From: Cinclus cinclus
Lineage: Eukaryota; Chordata; Aves; Passeriformes; Cinclidae
Direction of reading: 5' to 3'
NCBI RefSeq assembly: GCF_963662255.1
Contig: NC_085083.1
Coordinates: 458,612 to 522,611, forward strand
DNA length: 64,000 nt
A program made the translations under genes and the position numbers. Within the stretch, counting starts at the first letter, position 1. Each line of letters begins with the position of its first letter. Positions 1 to 13,100 of the stretch are shown here, piece by piece. A model generated the notes under the pieces. It did no database searches. It saw only the letters and a list, made by a program, of their open reading frames with translations, and had not been told where the DNA came from.

Positions 1-1043
1 AAAAATCCCCCCAAAACCCCAAATCCCCCAAATCCTTCTGACCCCAAAAAAAACCCACCAAAAAACCCCAAAAATCCCTGACCCCAAAAATCCCCAAAAT
101 CCCCCAAAATCTCCCAGACCTCCCCTCAAACCCTTTAGACCCAAAAAAACCCAAATTTCTCCTCTGGACCCCAAAAATCCCCAAAATCTCCCAAAAATCC
201 CCCAAACCCTTCTGACCCCAAAAACCCCAAAAACTCCTGACCCCAAAAATCTCCCAAATTCCCCCAGACCCCCCCTCAAACCCTTTAGACCCCAAAAAAC
301 CCCAGATTTCCCCTCTGGACCCCAAAAATCCCCAAACTCCCCCAAACCCCCTCTAACCCTTTAAACCCAAAAAACCCCAAAAATCCCCAATCCCCCCCAA
401 AACCCCCCAATCCCCCAAATCCCCCCAAACTCTTCTGACCCCAAAAAAACCCAAAAAAACCCAAAATTCCCCCCAAAAACCCCGACCCAAAACCCCAAAT
501 CCCTCCAAACCCTTCTGACCAAAAAAAACCCCACCAAAAAACCCCAAAAATCCCTGACCCCAAAAATCCCCAAATTCCCCCCAAACCCCCCAGACCCCCC
601 TCCCCTCAAACCCTTTAGACCCAAAAAAACCCCAAATTTCCCCTCTGGACCCCAAAATCCCCAAAATCCCCCAAACCCCCTCTAACCCTTTAAACCCCAA
701 AAAACCTCAAAAATCCCCCAAAATCCCCCAAAATCCCCCAGACCTCCCCTCAAACCCTTTAGACCCCAAAAAACCCCAAATTCCCCCCCAAAAAACCCCA
801 AAAATCCCCCAAATCCCCCAAATCCCCCAAATCCCCCCAACCCTTCTGACCCCAAAAACCCCAAAAAACCAAAATCCCCCCCAAAACCCCAAATCCCCCA
901 AACCCTTCTGACCCCAAAACCCCAAAAAACCCAAATCCCCCCCCAAAATCCCGACCCAAAAAAACGCCCCCAAATCCCCCCAACCCTTCTGACCCCAAAA
1001 AAACCCCAAATTCCCCCCCCAAAAACCCCAAATTCGCCCCCAG
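1..1043. repeat. C/A-rich array (CCCCAAAAATCCCC) in a SHANK1 intron
   Basis: Degenerate tandem repeat of CCCCAAAAATCCCC with recurring CCCTTCTGACCCC and CCCTTTAGACCC blocks. Its G-rich complement gives spurious Gly/Phe/Trp reading frames. It runs up to the acceptor at 1043. No gene seen. Confidence 0.85.
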
Positions 1044-1119
1044 AGTCTCGCAGTGACAAAGCCAAGCGTCTGTTCCGCCATTACACCGTGGGATCCTACG
1101 ACAGCTTCGACGCCCCCAG
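1044..1119 (+). CDS. SHANK1: SHANK1 exon, linker before the PDZ domain
   Basis: 76-nt exon between an acceptor ending CCCCCAG at 1043 and the donor CAG|GTGAGA. It reads SRSDKAKRLFRHYTVGSYDS and on to FDAP, the highly conserved SHANK stretch just before the PDZ domain. It starts and ends in phase 2 (two bases of a codon on the 3' side). The next exon found needs only one preceding base and belongs after the PDZ domain, so intervening exons are missing. Confidence 0.85.
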
Positions 1120-4100
1120 GTGAGACCCCAAAAAAAACCCCAAAAAACACAAAAAAAAATCCCCAATAATCCAAGGGAATTTTTGTAATGATGGTGGGGA
1201 AAAAAACCAAAAAAAACCCGGAAAAAAGAACAAAAAACCCCCCCAAAAAATCCAAAAAAACCCAAAAAACAGAAAAAAAATCCCAAAGTCCACGGGAATT
1301 TTTTTAATGATGGTGGGGGAAAAAAAAAAAACAAAAAAAAAACCCGGAAAAAACACAAAAAACCCCCCCAAAAAATCCAAAAAAAACCCAAAAAACAGAA
1401 AAAAAATCCCAAAGTCCACGGGAATTTTTTTAATGATGGTGGGGGAAAAAAAAACAAAAAAAAAACCGGAAAAAAAAAACAAAAACCCCCCCAAAAAATC
1501 AAAAAAAATCCCAAAAAACACAAAAAAAAAATCCCCAATAATCCAAGGGAATTTTTGTAATGATGGTGGGGAAAAAAAACCAAAAGAAAATGGAAAAGCC
1601 CAAAAAAAATCCCAAAAAAAATCCCCCAAAAAATCCCCAAAAAAACCCCAAAAAACCCCCAAAAAATCCCCAANNNNNNNNNNNNNNNNNNNNNNNNNNN
1701 NNNNNNNNNNNNNNNNNNNNNNNNNNNNNNNNNNNNNNNNNNNNNNNNNNNNNNNNNNNNNNNNNNNNNNNNNNNNNNNNNNNNNNNNNNNNNNNNNNNN
1801 NNNNNNNNNNNNNNNNNNNNNNNNNNNNNNNNNNNNNNNNNNNNNNNNNNNNNNNNNNNNNNNNNNNNNNNNNCCCCAAATTTTGCCCAAATTCCCCATT
1901 TCCCCCCCTAACTTTCCCAAAATTTTCCCAAATTCCCCAAATTTCCCTGAATTTCCTCAAATTTTCCCAAATTCCAATTTTCCCCAAATTCCCAAATTCC
2001 CCCCAAATTTCCCCAAATTCCCGATTTTCCCCAAATTCCCCAAATTTCTCCAAATTCCCAACTTTCCCCTGAATTTCCCCAAATTCCCGATTTTTCCCCA
2101 AATTTCCCAAAATTCCCGATTTTTCCCCAAATTTCCCCCAAATTCCCGATTTTTTTCCCAAATTCCCCGATTTTTTCCCCCATTTTCTCCTCTCGTGTCT
2201 CCTCAGTCTCCCCCTGGAAGAAGCGCAGTGGTGAGTGCCCGCTCATTAGCGCTAATTAACGCTCATTAGCGCTAATTAACGCTAATTAACCCTCACTGAT
2301 CCTCATTAGCGATAATTAAAAACATCTCCAATTGTTTTTACACTCATTAGCGCTAATTAACGGTAATTAACGGTAATGAACGCTCATAAGCGCTCATTAG
2401 CGCTAATTAAACACGTCTCTAATTGCTGTTACACTCATTAACGCTAATTAATGCTCCTTAACGCTAATTAACGATTATTAACGCTAATTAGCACTAATTA
2501 ACGCTCATTAACGCTAATTAAACACGTCTCTAATTGCTGTTACACTCATTAACGCTCATTAACACTCATTAGCGTTCATTAACGCTAATTAGCGATCATT
2601 AGCGCTCATTAACGCTCATTAACGCTCATTAATGATCATTAATGCTCACTAACGCTCATTAACGCTAATTAGCGTTCATTAACGCTCATTAACGCTAATT
2701 AGCGTTCATTAACGCTCATTAACGCTCATTACGATCATAAACGCTCATTAACGCTCACTAACGCTAATTAGCGTTCATTAACGCTCATTAACGATCATTA
2801 ACGCTCATTAACGATCGTTAACGATCATTAGCGCTAATTAACGCTCATTACAGTTCATTAACGCTCATTAGAGATCATTAACGCTCATTAGCGCTCATAA
2901 AATCTCATTAACGCTCATTAACGCTCATTAATGCTCATTAACGCTAATTAGCGATCATGAATGCTCATTAACACTCTTTAACGCTCACTAACGCTCATTA
3001 ACGCTCATTAATGCTCATTAACGCTCATTAGCGCTAATTAACGCTAATTAGCGATCACTAACGCTCATTAACGCTCATTAACGATAATTAACGATAATTA
3101 ACGCTCATTAACGCTTATTAAGGCTCATTAACGCTCATTAGAGATCATTAACGCTCATTAACGATAATTAACGCTCATTAGAGATCATTAACGCTCATTA
3201 ACGCTCATTAACGCTCATTAACGCTCATTAACGCTCCTTAGCGATCATTAACGATCATTAACGATCATTAACGCTCATTAGAGATCATTAACGCTCATTA
3301 GAGATCATTAACGCGCATTAACGCTCATTAACGATAATTAACGCTCATTAAGGCTCATTAACGCTCATTAACGATAATTAACGCTCATTAACTCTCATTA
3401 GCGCTCATTAACGCTCATTAACGCTCATTAGCGCTAATTAACGCTCATTAACTCTCATTAGCGATCATTAACGATCATTAACGATCATTAACGCTCATTA
3501 GAGATCATTAACGCTAATTAGCGATCATTAACGCTCACTAACGCTCATTAACGCTCATTAGCAATCATTAACACTCATTAGCGCTAATTAGCGCTAATTA
3601 ACGCTCATTAACTCTCATTAGCGATCATTAACGATCATTAACGATCATTAACGCTCATTAGAGATCATTAACGCGCATTAACGCTCATTAACGATAATTA
3701 ACGCTCATTAAGGCTCATTAACGCTCATTAACGATAATTAACGCTCATTAACGCTCATTAACGCTCATTAGCGCTAATTAGCGATCATTAACGCTAATTA
3801 GCGATCATTAACGCTCATTAGCGCTCATTAACGCTAATTAGCGCTAATTAACGCTCATTAGCGCTCATTAGCGCTAATTAGCGATCATTATCGCTAATTA
3901 ACGCTCATTAGCGCTAATTAACGCTCATTAGCGCTCATTAACGCTCATTAGAGATAATTAACGCTCATTAACGCTAATTAGCGATCATTAACGCTCATTA
4001 ACGTTAATTAGCGATCATTATCGCTCATTAACGCTCATTAACGCTCATTAGCGCTCATTAACGATCATTAACGCTCATTAGAGATAATTAACGCTCATTA

Positions 4101-7100
4101 ACGCTAATTAGCGATCATTAACGCTCATTAACGCTAATTAGCGATCATTAACGCTCATTAACGCTAATTAGCGATCATTATCGCTCATTCACGCTCATTA
4201 GCGCTAATTAACGCTCATTAACGTTAATTAGCGATCATTATCGCTAATTAACGCTCATTAGCGCTAATTAACGCTCATTAGCGCTCATTAACGCTCATTA
4301 GAGATAATTAACGCTCATTAACGCTAATTAGCGCTAATTAACGCTCATTAGCGCTCATTAACGCTCATTAGAGATAATTAACGCTCATTAACGCTAATTA
4401 GCGATCATTAACGCTCATTAACGATCATTAACGCTCATTAGAGATAATTAACGCTCATTAACGCTAATTAGCGATCATTAACGCTCATTAACGCTAATTA
4501 GCGATCATTATCGCTCATTCACGCTCATTAGCGCTAATTAACGCTCATTAACGCTCATTAGAGATAATTAACGCTCATTAACGCTAATTAGCGATCATTA
4601 ACGCTCATTAACGCTCATTAGCGCTAATTAACGCTCATTAACGCTCATTAACGCTCATTAACGCTCATTAGAGATAATTAACGCTCATTAACGCTAATTA
4701 GCGATCATTAACGCTCATTAACGCTCATTAGCGCTAATTAACGCTCATTAGCGCTCATTAACAAACATTCCCAATTATTTTTTTCCTCACTAATTAAAAA
4801 CCTTTAACGGGTTTTACGATCTCAATTAATTTTTAATTGTTCTCCCGCCACACGCGCTCATTAATTAATTTTTAATTGTCTTTAATTCGCTCATTGCACG
4901 CTCCAAGAAATTCCCCAATATTCAAAATTCATCCGAAACCCCCCAAAATTCCAAACATTTCCCCAAAATTCCCCCAAATTCCCCCAAAATTCTCCAAAAT
5001 TCCCAAAAATTCCCAAAAATTCCACAAAAATTCCACAAAATTCCCAAAAAATCCCCCCAAAAATTCCCAAAAAAATTCCAGAAAATTCCCCCAAATTCAA
5101 AATTCATCCAAATCCCCCCAAAATTCAAAAAAAATTCCCAAAATTCCACTAAAAATCCCCCAAACCTCCCCAAAATTCCCCCTTAAATTCCCAAAATTCA
5201 CCCCCGAAATTCCCCAAAATATCCCCAAATCCTCCCAAAAATCTCCCAAAATCCCTCAAAAAAATCACCCAAAATTCCCCCAAAACTCCCAAAAATCCCC
5301 AAAATTCTCCCAAAAATCCCCCAAAAATTCCCCAAAATCCCCCCCAAAAATCGCCCAAGATCCCCACAAAATCCTCGAAAATTCCCCAAAATCCCCGAAA
5401 ATTCCCCCAAATTCACTCCCAAAAATCCCCCAAGCCCCCCAAAATCCCCCCAAAAAATCCCCAAAATTCACCCCCATAATTCCCCAAAATCCTCCCAAAA
5501 TTCCCCCCAAATTCACCCCGAAAATTTCCCCAAATCCTCCCAAAATTTTCAAAAAATCCCTCAAAAAAATCGCCCAAAATTCACCCAAACCTCCCCAAAA
5601 TTCACCCCTAAAATTCTCCCAAAAATCCCTCCAAAATTCACCAAAATCCCCACAAAAAATCCCCAAAATCCTCCCAAAAATTCCCCCAAAATTTCCCCAA
5701 ATCCCTCAAAATCCTCAAAAAATCCTCGAAAAATCCCCAAAAATTCCCCCCAATTCACTCCCAAAAATCCCCCAAACCCCCCCAAAATCCCCCCAAAAAA
5801 TCCCCAAAATTCACCCCCAAAATATCCCCAAAATCTCCCCAAAATTCCCCAAAATCCCCCCAAAACAGTCCCCAAATTCACCCCCAAAATTTCCCCAAAT
5901 CCTCCCAAAAATCTCCCAAAATCCCTCCAAATAATCGCCCAAAATTCACCCAAACCTCCCCAAAATTCACCTCCAAAATTCCCCAAAATTCACCCCCAAA
6001 ATTCACCAAAATCCCCCCAAAATCCTCGAAGATTCCCCAAATTCCCCCAAAATTCCCCCAAATTCACTCCCAAAATCCTCCCAAAAATTCCCATAAATGC
6101 CCCCAAAAACCGACCCCAAAATCCCCCCGAATTCATCCCCAAAATTCCCCAAAATCCTCCCAAAAATTTCCCCAAAATCTCCCCAAATCCCCGAAAATCC
6201 CCAAAAATTCCTCCAAAATTCCCAAAAAATCCCCCCAAATTCACCCCCAAAATTTCCCCAAATCCTCCCCAAAATCCCCCCCCAAAAAAATCCCTGAAAA
6301 TCCCCCAAAATTCCCCAAAATCCCAGCAAAAAAATCCCCAAACCTCCCCCAAAATCCCACCCAAAAATCCCCAAAAATTCCCCAAAAATTCCCCAAAAAA
6401 TCCCCCAACCCCTCCCCCCTCCCCAAAATCCCCCCAACCCCTCCCCCCACGCTCGGGACCCTCCCCCACGACCCCTCCCCTCCCCTCCCCCAGAGCTGGA
6501 CCCCTCCCCCAGCTCGGACAAGAAGAGGACGGTGTACCAGATGGCTCTGAGTAAATGGGGAGGGGGCGGGGGGATCGGGGGGTTTGGGGGGGTTTGGGGG
6601 GATCTGGGGGGATTTGGGGGGGGTTTGGGGGGATTTGGGGGAGATTTGGGGGGGATTTGGGGGGGATTTGGGGAGGATTTGGGGGGGATTTGGGGGGATT
6701 TGGGGAGGATTTGGGGGGGATTTGGGGAGGATTTGGGGAGGATTTGGGGAGGATTTGGGGGGGATTTGGGGGGGATTTGGGGGGGGGTTGGGGAGATTTG
6801 GGGGAGATTTGGGAGGATTTGGGGGAGATTTGGGGGGGATTTGGGGAGATTTGGGGAGGATTTGGGGAGGATTTGGGGGGGATTTGGGGGGGGGTTGGGG
6901 AGATTTGGGGAGGATTTGGGGGGGATTTGGGGAGGATTTGGGGGGATTTGGGGGGGATTTGGGGGGGATTTGGGGGGATTTGGGGGGGATTTGGGGAGAT
7001 TTGGGGAGGATTTGGGGGGGATTTGGGGGCATTTGGGGAGATTTGGGGGAGATTTGGGGGGGATTTGGGGGGGATTTGGGGGGGATTTGGGAGGATTTGG

Positions 7101-10100
7101 GGGATTTGGGGGAGATTTGGGGGATTTGGGGGGGATTTGGGGATTGGGGGAGATTTGGGGGGACTTGGGGGGGATTTGGGGGAGATTTGGGAGATTTGGG
7201 GGGGATTTGGGGGATTTGGGGGGGATTTGGGGAGGATTTGGGGGAGATTTGGGGGGGTTTGGGAGGATTTGGGGGGGGTTTGGGGGGATCTTGGTGGAAT
7301 TTTGGGGATTTTTTTGGGGGAGGGATTTTTGGGGTTTTTTTTGGGGGAATTTTGGTGGGGGGGGTTGGGGAAGTTTTGGGGATTTTTGGGGGGGATTTTT
7401 GGGAGTCCTGGGGGGTCTTTGGGGGGGGTCTTGGGGAATTTTGGGATGTTTTGGGGGAGGATTTGGGGGATTTTTGGGGACGATTTTGGGATTTTTTGGG
7501 GGGGGGATTTGAGGGATTTTTGGGATTTTTTTTTTTGGGGGGGGAAGGATTTGGGGGATTTTTGGGTGGTCCGGGGGTCTTGAGGCGACTTTTTTGGAGG
7601 GGGATTTTTTTTGGGGGGGGATTTTTTTGGGAGAGGTTTTTTTGGGGGGAATTTTTTTTTTGGGGGAGCTCTGGGGGTGCCGAGACCCCTCCCCAAATTC
7701 CTCCCCTCCCCCTCCCCAGTCAGACCCGACCAAATTTTTTTTTGGGGGGTGGGGAAGGGGTCCCGGGAAGGATTTTGGGGCGATTTTTTCGGGGATATTT
7801 TTGGGGGGGATTTTTTATTTTTTTGGGTCTGGGGGTGCCAAGACCCCTACCCAAATTCCTCCCCTCCCCCTCCCCAGTCAAACCCGACCAAATTTTTTTT
7901 TGGGGGGGGGTCCCGGGAAGGATTTTGGGGCGATTTTTTTGGGATTTTTTGGGGGATTTTTTTTTTTTTTTTTTTTGGGTCTGGGGGTGCCGAGACCCCT
8001 CCCCAAATTATTCCTCCCCCTCCCCAGACAAACTTGACGAAATTTTGGCCGCGGCGCAGCAGAGCATCAGTGCGGGGGAGGGGCCAGGAGCCCCCCTGGG
8101 ACCCCCCCTGGGGAAGGGGGGGGGGCGCCCCAAGGGATTCTTCGGAGCCGAGGTGAGCCCCGAAATTTGGGAGAAATTTGGGGAGAATCGGGGGAGGATT
8201 CGGGGAAAAAAAATTGGGGGGAATTCGGGAGAAATCTGGGGGGAAATCGGGTGGAGTTTGGGGGAAAATTGGGGGAAATTTGGGGGGATATTGGGAAGAA
8301 TTTGGGGAAAAATTGGGTGAAATTTGGGGGAAATTTGGGTGAAATTTGGGAGAAATTTGGGGAAAATTTGGGTGAAATTTGGGAGAAATTTGGGGAAAAT
8401 TGGGTGGATTTTGGGGAAAAATTGGGTGAAATTTGGGTGAAATTTGGGGAAGATTGGGTGGAATTTGGGGAAAATTGGGTGAAATTTGGGGAAAAATTGG
8501 GTGAAATTTGGGTGAAATTCAGGAAAAAATTGGGTGAAATTTGTGGAAAAATTGGGGAAATTTGGGGAAAAATTGGGTGAAATTTGGGAGAAATTGGGTG
8601 GACTTTGGGGAAAATTTAGGTGGATTTTGGGGAAAATTGGGTAGAATTTAGGGAAAAATTGGGAGTAATTTGGGTGAAATTTGGGAGAAATTTGAGGAAA
8701 ATTGGGTGGAATTTGGGGAAAAAGTGGGGAGAATTTGGGGAAAATTTAGGTGGAATTTGGGGAAAAATTGGGAGAAATTTGGGCGGAATTCGGGAGAAAT
8801 TTGGGAAAAAATTGGGTGGAATTTGGAGAAAAATTGGGGAGAATTTGGGGAAAATTTAGATGGAATTTGGGGAAAAAATGGGTGAAATTTGGCGGAAAAC
8901 TTGGGGAAATTTGGAGAAAAATTGGGTGGAATTCGGGAGAAATTTGGGGAAAAATTGGGTGGGGTTTGGGGAAATTCGGGAAAATCTGGGGAAAAAAATT
9001 GGGAAATTTTGATCAAAATTTGGGATAAAATTTGGGGGAAAATGGGAGAAATTTGGGAGAAATTGGAGCAAAAATTGGCTGAAATTCATGTGGAGTTTGA
9101 GGAAAATTTGAGCAAAATTGGGTGAAATTTGGGGAAAATTTGAGCAAAATTTGGGGAGATTTTGAGCAAAAATTGGGTGAAATTTGGGAAAATTTGGGGG
9201 AAAATTGGGTGAAATTTGGTGGAATTTGGGATATTTTGGGGTATCCAGTTTGATTTTCGGGGTTCCCAATTTAATTTTTGGGGTATTTTGGGTTTCCCAG
9301 TTTAATTTTCGGGGTTCCCAATTTGGTTTTCTGGGTTCCCAATTTAATTTTTGAGGTTCCCAATTTAATTTTTGGAGTTCCCAATTTAATTTTTTGGGTT
9401 CCAAATTTAATTTTCAGGGTTCCCAATTCAATTTTTGGGGTATTTTGATGTATCCAGTTCAATTTCCCGGTTCCCAGTTTGATTTTCGCGGTTCCCAGTT
9501 TGATTTTCGTGGTTCCCAGTTTGATTTTCGTGGTTCCCAGTTCGATTTCCCAGTTCCCAGTTTGATTTTCGTGGTTCCCAGTTTGGTTTTCGCAGTTCCC
9601 AGTTCAATTTTGCAGTTCCCAGTTTGTTTCTTGGGGTATTTTGGGGTTCCCAGTTTGATTTTCATGGTTCCCAGTTTGATTTTCACGGTTCCCAGTTTGA
9701 TTTTCATGGTTCCCAGTTCAATTTCCCAGTTCCCAGTTTGTTTCTTGGGGTATTTTGGGGTTCCCAGTTTGATTTTCGTGGTTCCCAGTTCAATTTCCCG
9801 GTTCCCAGTTTGATTTTCGTGGTTCCCAGTTTGGTTTTCGCAGTTCCCAGTTCAATTTTGCAGTTCCCAGTTTGTTTCTTGGGGTATTTTGGGGTTCCCA
9901 GTTTGATTTTCGCGGTTCCCAGTTTGATTTTCATGGTTCCCAGTTCAATTTCCCAGGTCCCAGTTTGTTTCTTGGGGTATTTTGGGGTTCCCAGTTTGAT
10001 TTTCGTGGTTCCCAGTTCAATTTCCCGGTTCCCAGTTTGATTTTCGTGGTTCCCAGTTTGGTTTTCGCAGTTCCCAGTTCAATTTCGCAGTTCCCAGTTT

Positions 10101-13100
10101 GTTTCTTGGGGTATTTTGGGGTTCCCAGTTTGATTTTCGCGGTTCCCAGTTTGATTTTCGCGGTTCCCAGTTTGATTTTCGTGGTTCCCAGTTCAATTTC
10201 CCGGTTCCCAGTTTGATTTTCGCGGTTCCCAGTTTGATTTTCGCGGTTCCCAGTTTGATTTTCGTGGTTCCCAGTTCAATTTCCCGGTTCCCAGTTTGAT
10301 TTTCGTGGTTCCCAGTTTGGTTTTCGCAGTTCCCAGTTCAATTTCGCAGTTCCCAGTTTGTTTCTTGGGGTATTTTGGGGTTCCCAGTTTGATTTTCACG
10401 GTTCCCAGTTTGATTTTCATGGTTCCCAGTTCAATTTCCCAGGTCCCAGTTTGTTTCTTGGGGTATTTTGGGGTTCCCAGTTTGATTTTCACGGTTCCCA
10501 GTTTGATTTTCATGGTTCCCAGTTCAATTTCCCAGGTCCCAGTTTGTTTCTTGGGGTATTTTGGGGTTCCCAGTTTGATTTTCGTGGTTCCCAGTTCAAT
10601 TTCTCGGTTCCCAGTTTGATTTTCGTGGTTCCCAGTTTGGTTTTCGCAGTTCCCAGTTCAATTTCGCAGTTCCCAGTTTGCTTTTAGGGGTATTTTGGGG
10701 TTCCCAGTTTGATTTCACAGTTCCCAAATCAATTTCGCGGCTCCCAGTTCAATTTTGTGGTTCCCAGTTTGGTTTTTGGGGTATTTTTGAGTTCCCAGTT
10801 TGATTTCCCCGTTCCCAGTCCCATTTCCCCGTTCCCAGTCCCGTTTTCCCTGTTCCCAGTTTGATCTCCCCGTTCCCAGTTTGATTTCCCCTTTCCCAGT
10901 TCAATCTCCCCGTTCCCAGTCCCGTTTCCCCATTCCCAGTCCAATTTTCCCATTCCCAGTTTGATCTCCCCATTCCCAGTCCCATTTCCCTGTTCCCAGT
11001 TCGATCTCCCCGTTCCCAGTTCGATCTCCCCGTTCATTCCCAGTTTGATCTCCGCGTTCCCAGTTCAATCTCCCTGTTCCCAGTTTGATCTCCCCTTCCC
11101 AGTTCAATCTCCCCATTCCCAGTCCCATTTCCCTGTTCCCAGTTCGATCTCCCTGTTCCCAGTTTGATTTCCCCGTTCATTCCCAGTTCAATCTCCGCGT
11201 TCCCAGTTTGATCTCCCCTTCCCAGTTCAATCTCCCATTCCCAGTCCCATTTCCCCGTTCCCAGTCCAATCTCCCCGTTCCCAGTTTGATTTCCCCGTTC
11301 CCAGTCCAATCTCCCCGTTCCCAGTTTGATTTCCCCGTTCCCAGTCCAATCTCCCTGTTCCCAGTTTGATTTCCCCGTTCCCAGTCCAATTTTCCCATTC
11401 CCAGTTTGATCTTCCCGTTCGTTCCCAGTTTGATCTCCCAGTTTGTTCCCAGTTTGATCTCCCCGTTCGTTCCCAGTTTGATCTCCCAGTTTGTTCCCAG
11501 TTTGTTCCCAGTTTGTTCCCAGTTTGATCTCCCAGTTTGTTCCCAGTTTGATCTCCCAGTTTGTTCCCAGTTTGATCTCCCCATTCATTCCCAGTTTGAT
11601 CTCCTCGTTCATTCCCAGTTTGATCTCCCAGTTTGTTCCCAGTTTGATCTCCCAGTTCGTTCCCAGTTTGATCTCCTCATTCATTCCCAGTTTGATCTCC
11701 CCGTTCATTCCCAGTTTGATCTCCCAGTTTGTTCCCAGTTTGATCTCCCCATTCATTCCCAGTTTGATCTCCCAGTTCGTTCCCAGTTCCATCACCCCAT
11801 TCGTTCCCAGTTTGATCTCCCAGTTTGTTCCCAGTTTGATCTCCTCGTTCATTCCCAGTTTGATCTCCCCGTTTGTTCCCAGTTTGATCTCCCAGTTCGT
11901 TCCCAGTTTGATCTCCCAGTTTGTTCCCAGTTTGATCTCCCAGTTCGTTCCCAGTTTGATCTCCCAGTTCGTTCCCAGTTTGATCTCCCAGTTTGTTCCC
12001 AGTTTGATCTCCCAGTTCATTCCCAGTTTGATCTCCCCGTTCGTTCCCAGTTTGATCTCCCAGTTTGTTCCCAGTTTGACCTCCCAGTTCGTTCCCAGTT
12101 CCATCACCCCATTCGTTCCCAGTTTGATCTCCCAGTTTGTTCCCAGTTTGATCTCCCCATTCATTCCCAGTTTGATCTCCCCATTCATTCCCAGTTTGAT
12201 CTCCCAGTTCGTTCCCAGTTCCATCACCCCATTCGTTCCCAGTTTGATCTCCCAGTTTGTTCCCAGTTTGATCTCCTCGTTCATTCCCAGTTTGATCTCC
12301 CCATTTGTTCCCAGTTTGATCTCCCAGTTCGTTCCCAGTTTGATCTCCCAGTTTGTTCCCAGTTTGATCTCCCAGTTCGTTCCCAGTTTGATCTCCCCGT
12401 TCGTTCCCAGTTTGATCTCCCAGTTTGTTCCCAGTTTGATCTCCCAGTTCGTTCCCAGTTTGATCTCCCAGTTCGTTCCCAGTTTGATCTCCCAGTTTGT
12501 TCCCAGTTTGATCTCCCAGTTCGTTCCCAGTTTGATCTCCCCGTTCGTTCCCAGTTTGATCTCCCAGTTTGTTCCCAGTTTGATCTCCCAGTTCGTTCCC
12601 AGTTCCATCACCCCATTCGTTCCCAGTTTGATCTCCCAGTTTGTTCCCAGTTTGATCTCCCCATTCATTCCCAGTTTGATCTCCCCATTCATTCCCAGTT
12701 TGATCTCCCCATTCATTCCCAGTTTGATCTCCCAGTTCGTTCCCAGTTCCATCACCCCATTCGTTCCCAGTTTGATCTCCCCGTTCGTTCCCAGTTTGAT
12801 CTCCCAGTTCGTTCCCAGTTCCATCACCCCATTCGTTCCCAGTTTGATCTCCCAGTTTGTTCCCAGTTTGATCTCCTCGTTCATTCCCAGTTTGATCTCC
12901 CCATTTGTTCCCAGTTTGATCTCCCCGTTTGTTCCCAGTTTGATCTCCCAGTTCGTTCCCAGTTTGATCTCCCCATTCGTTCCCAGTTTGATCTCCCCGT
13001 TCGTTCCCAGTTTGATCTCCCCATTCGTTCCCAGTTTGATCTCCCCGTTCGTTCCCAGTTTGATCTCCCCATTCGTTCCCAGTTTGATCTCCCCGTTCGT

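Noticed and set aside
2240..4765. CRISPR-like regular repeats
   Set aside because: Vertebrate tandem DNA with no unique spacers and no cas genes; unit is only 10 bp.
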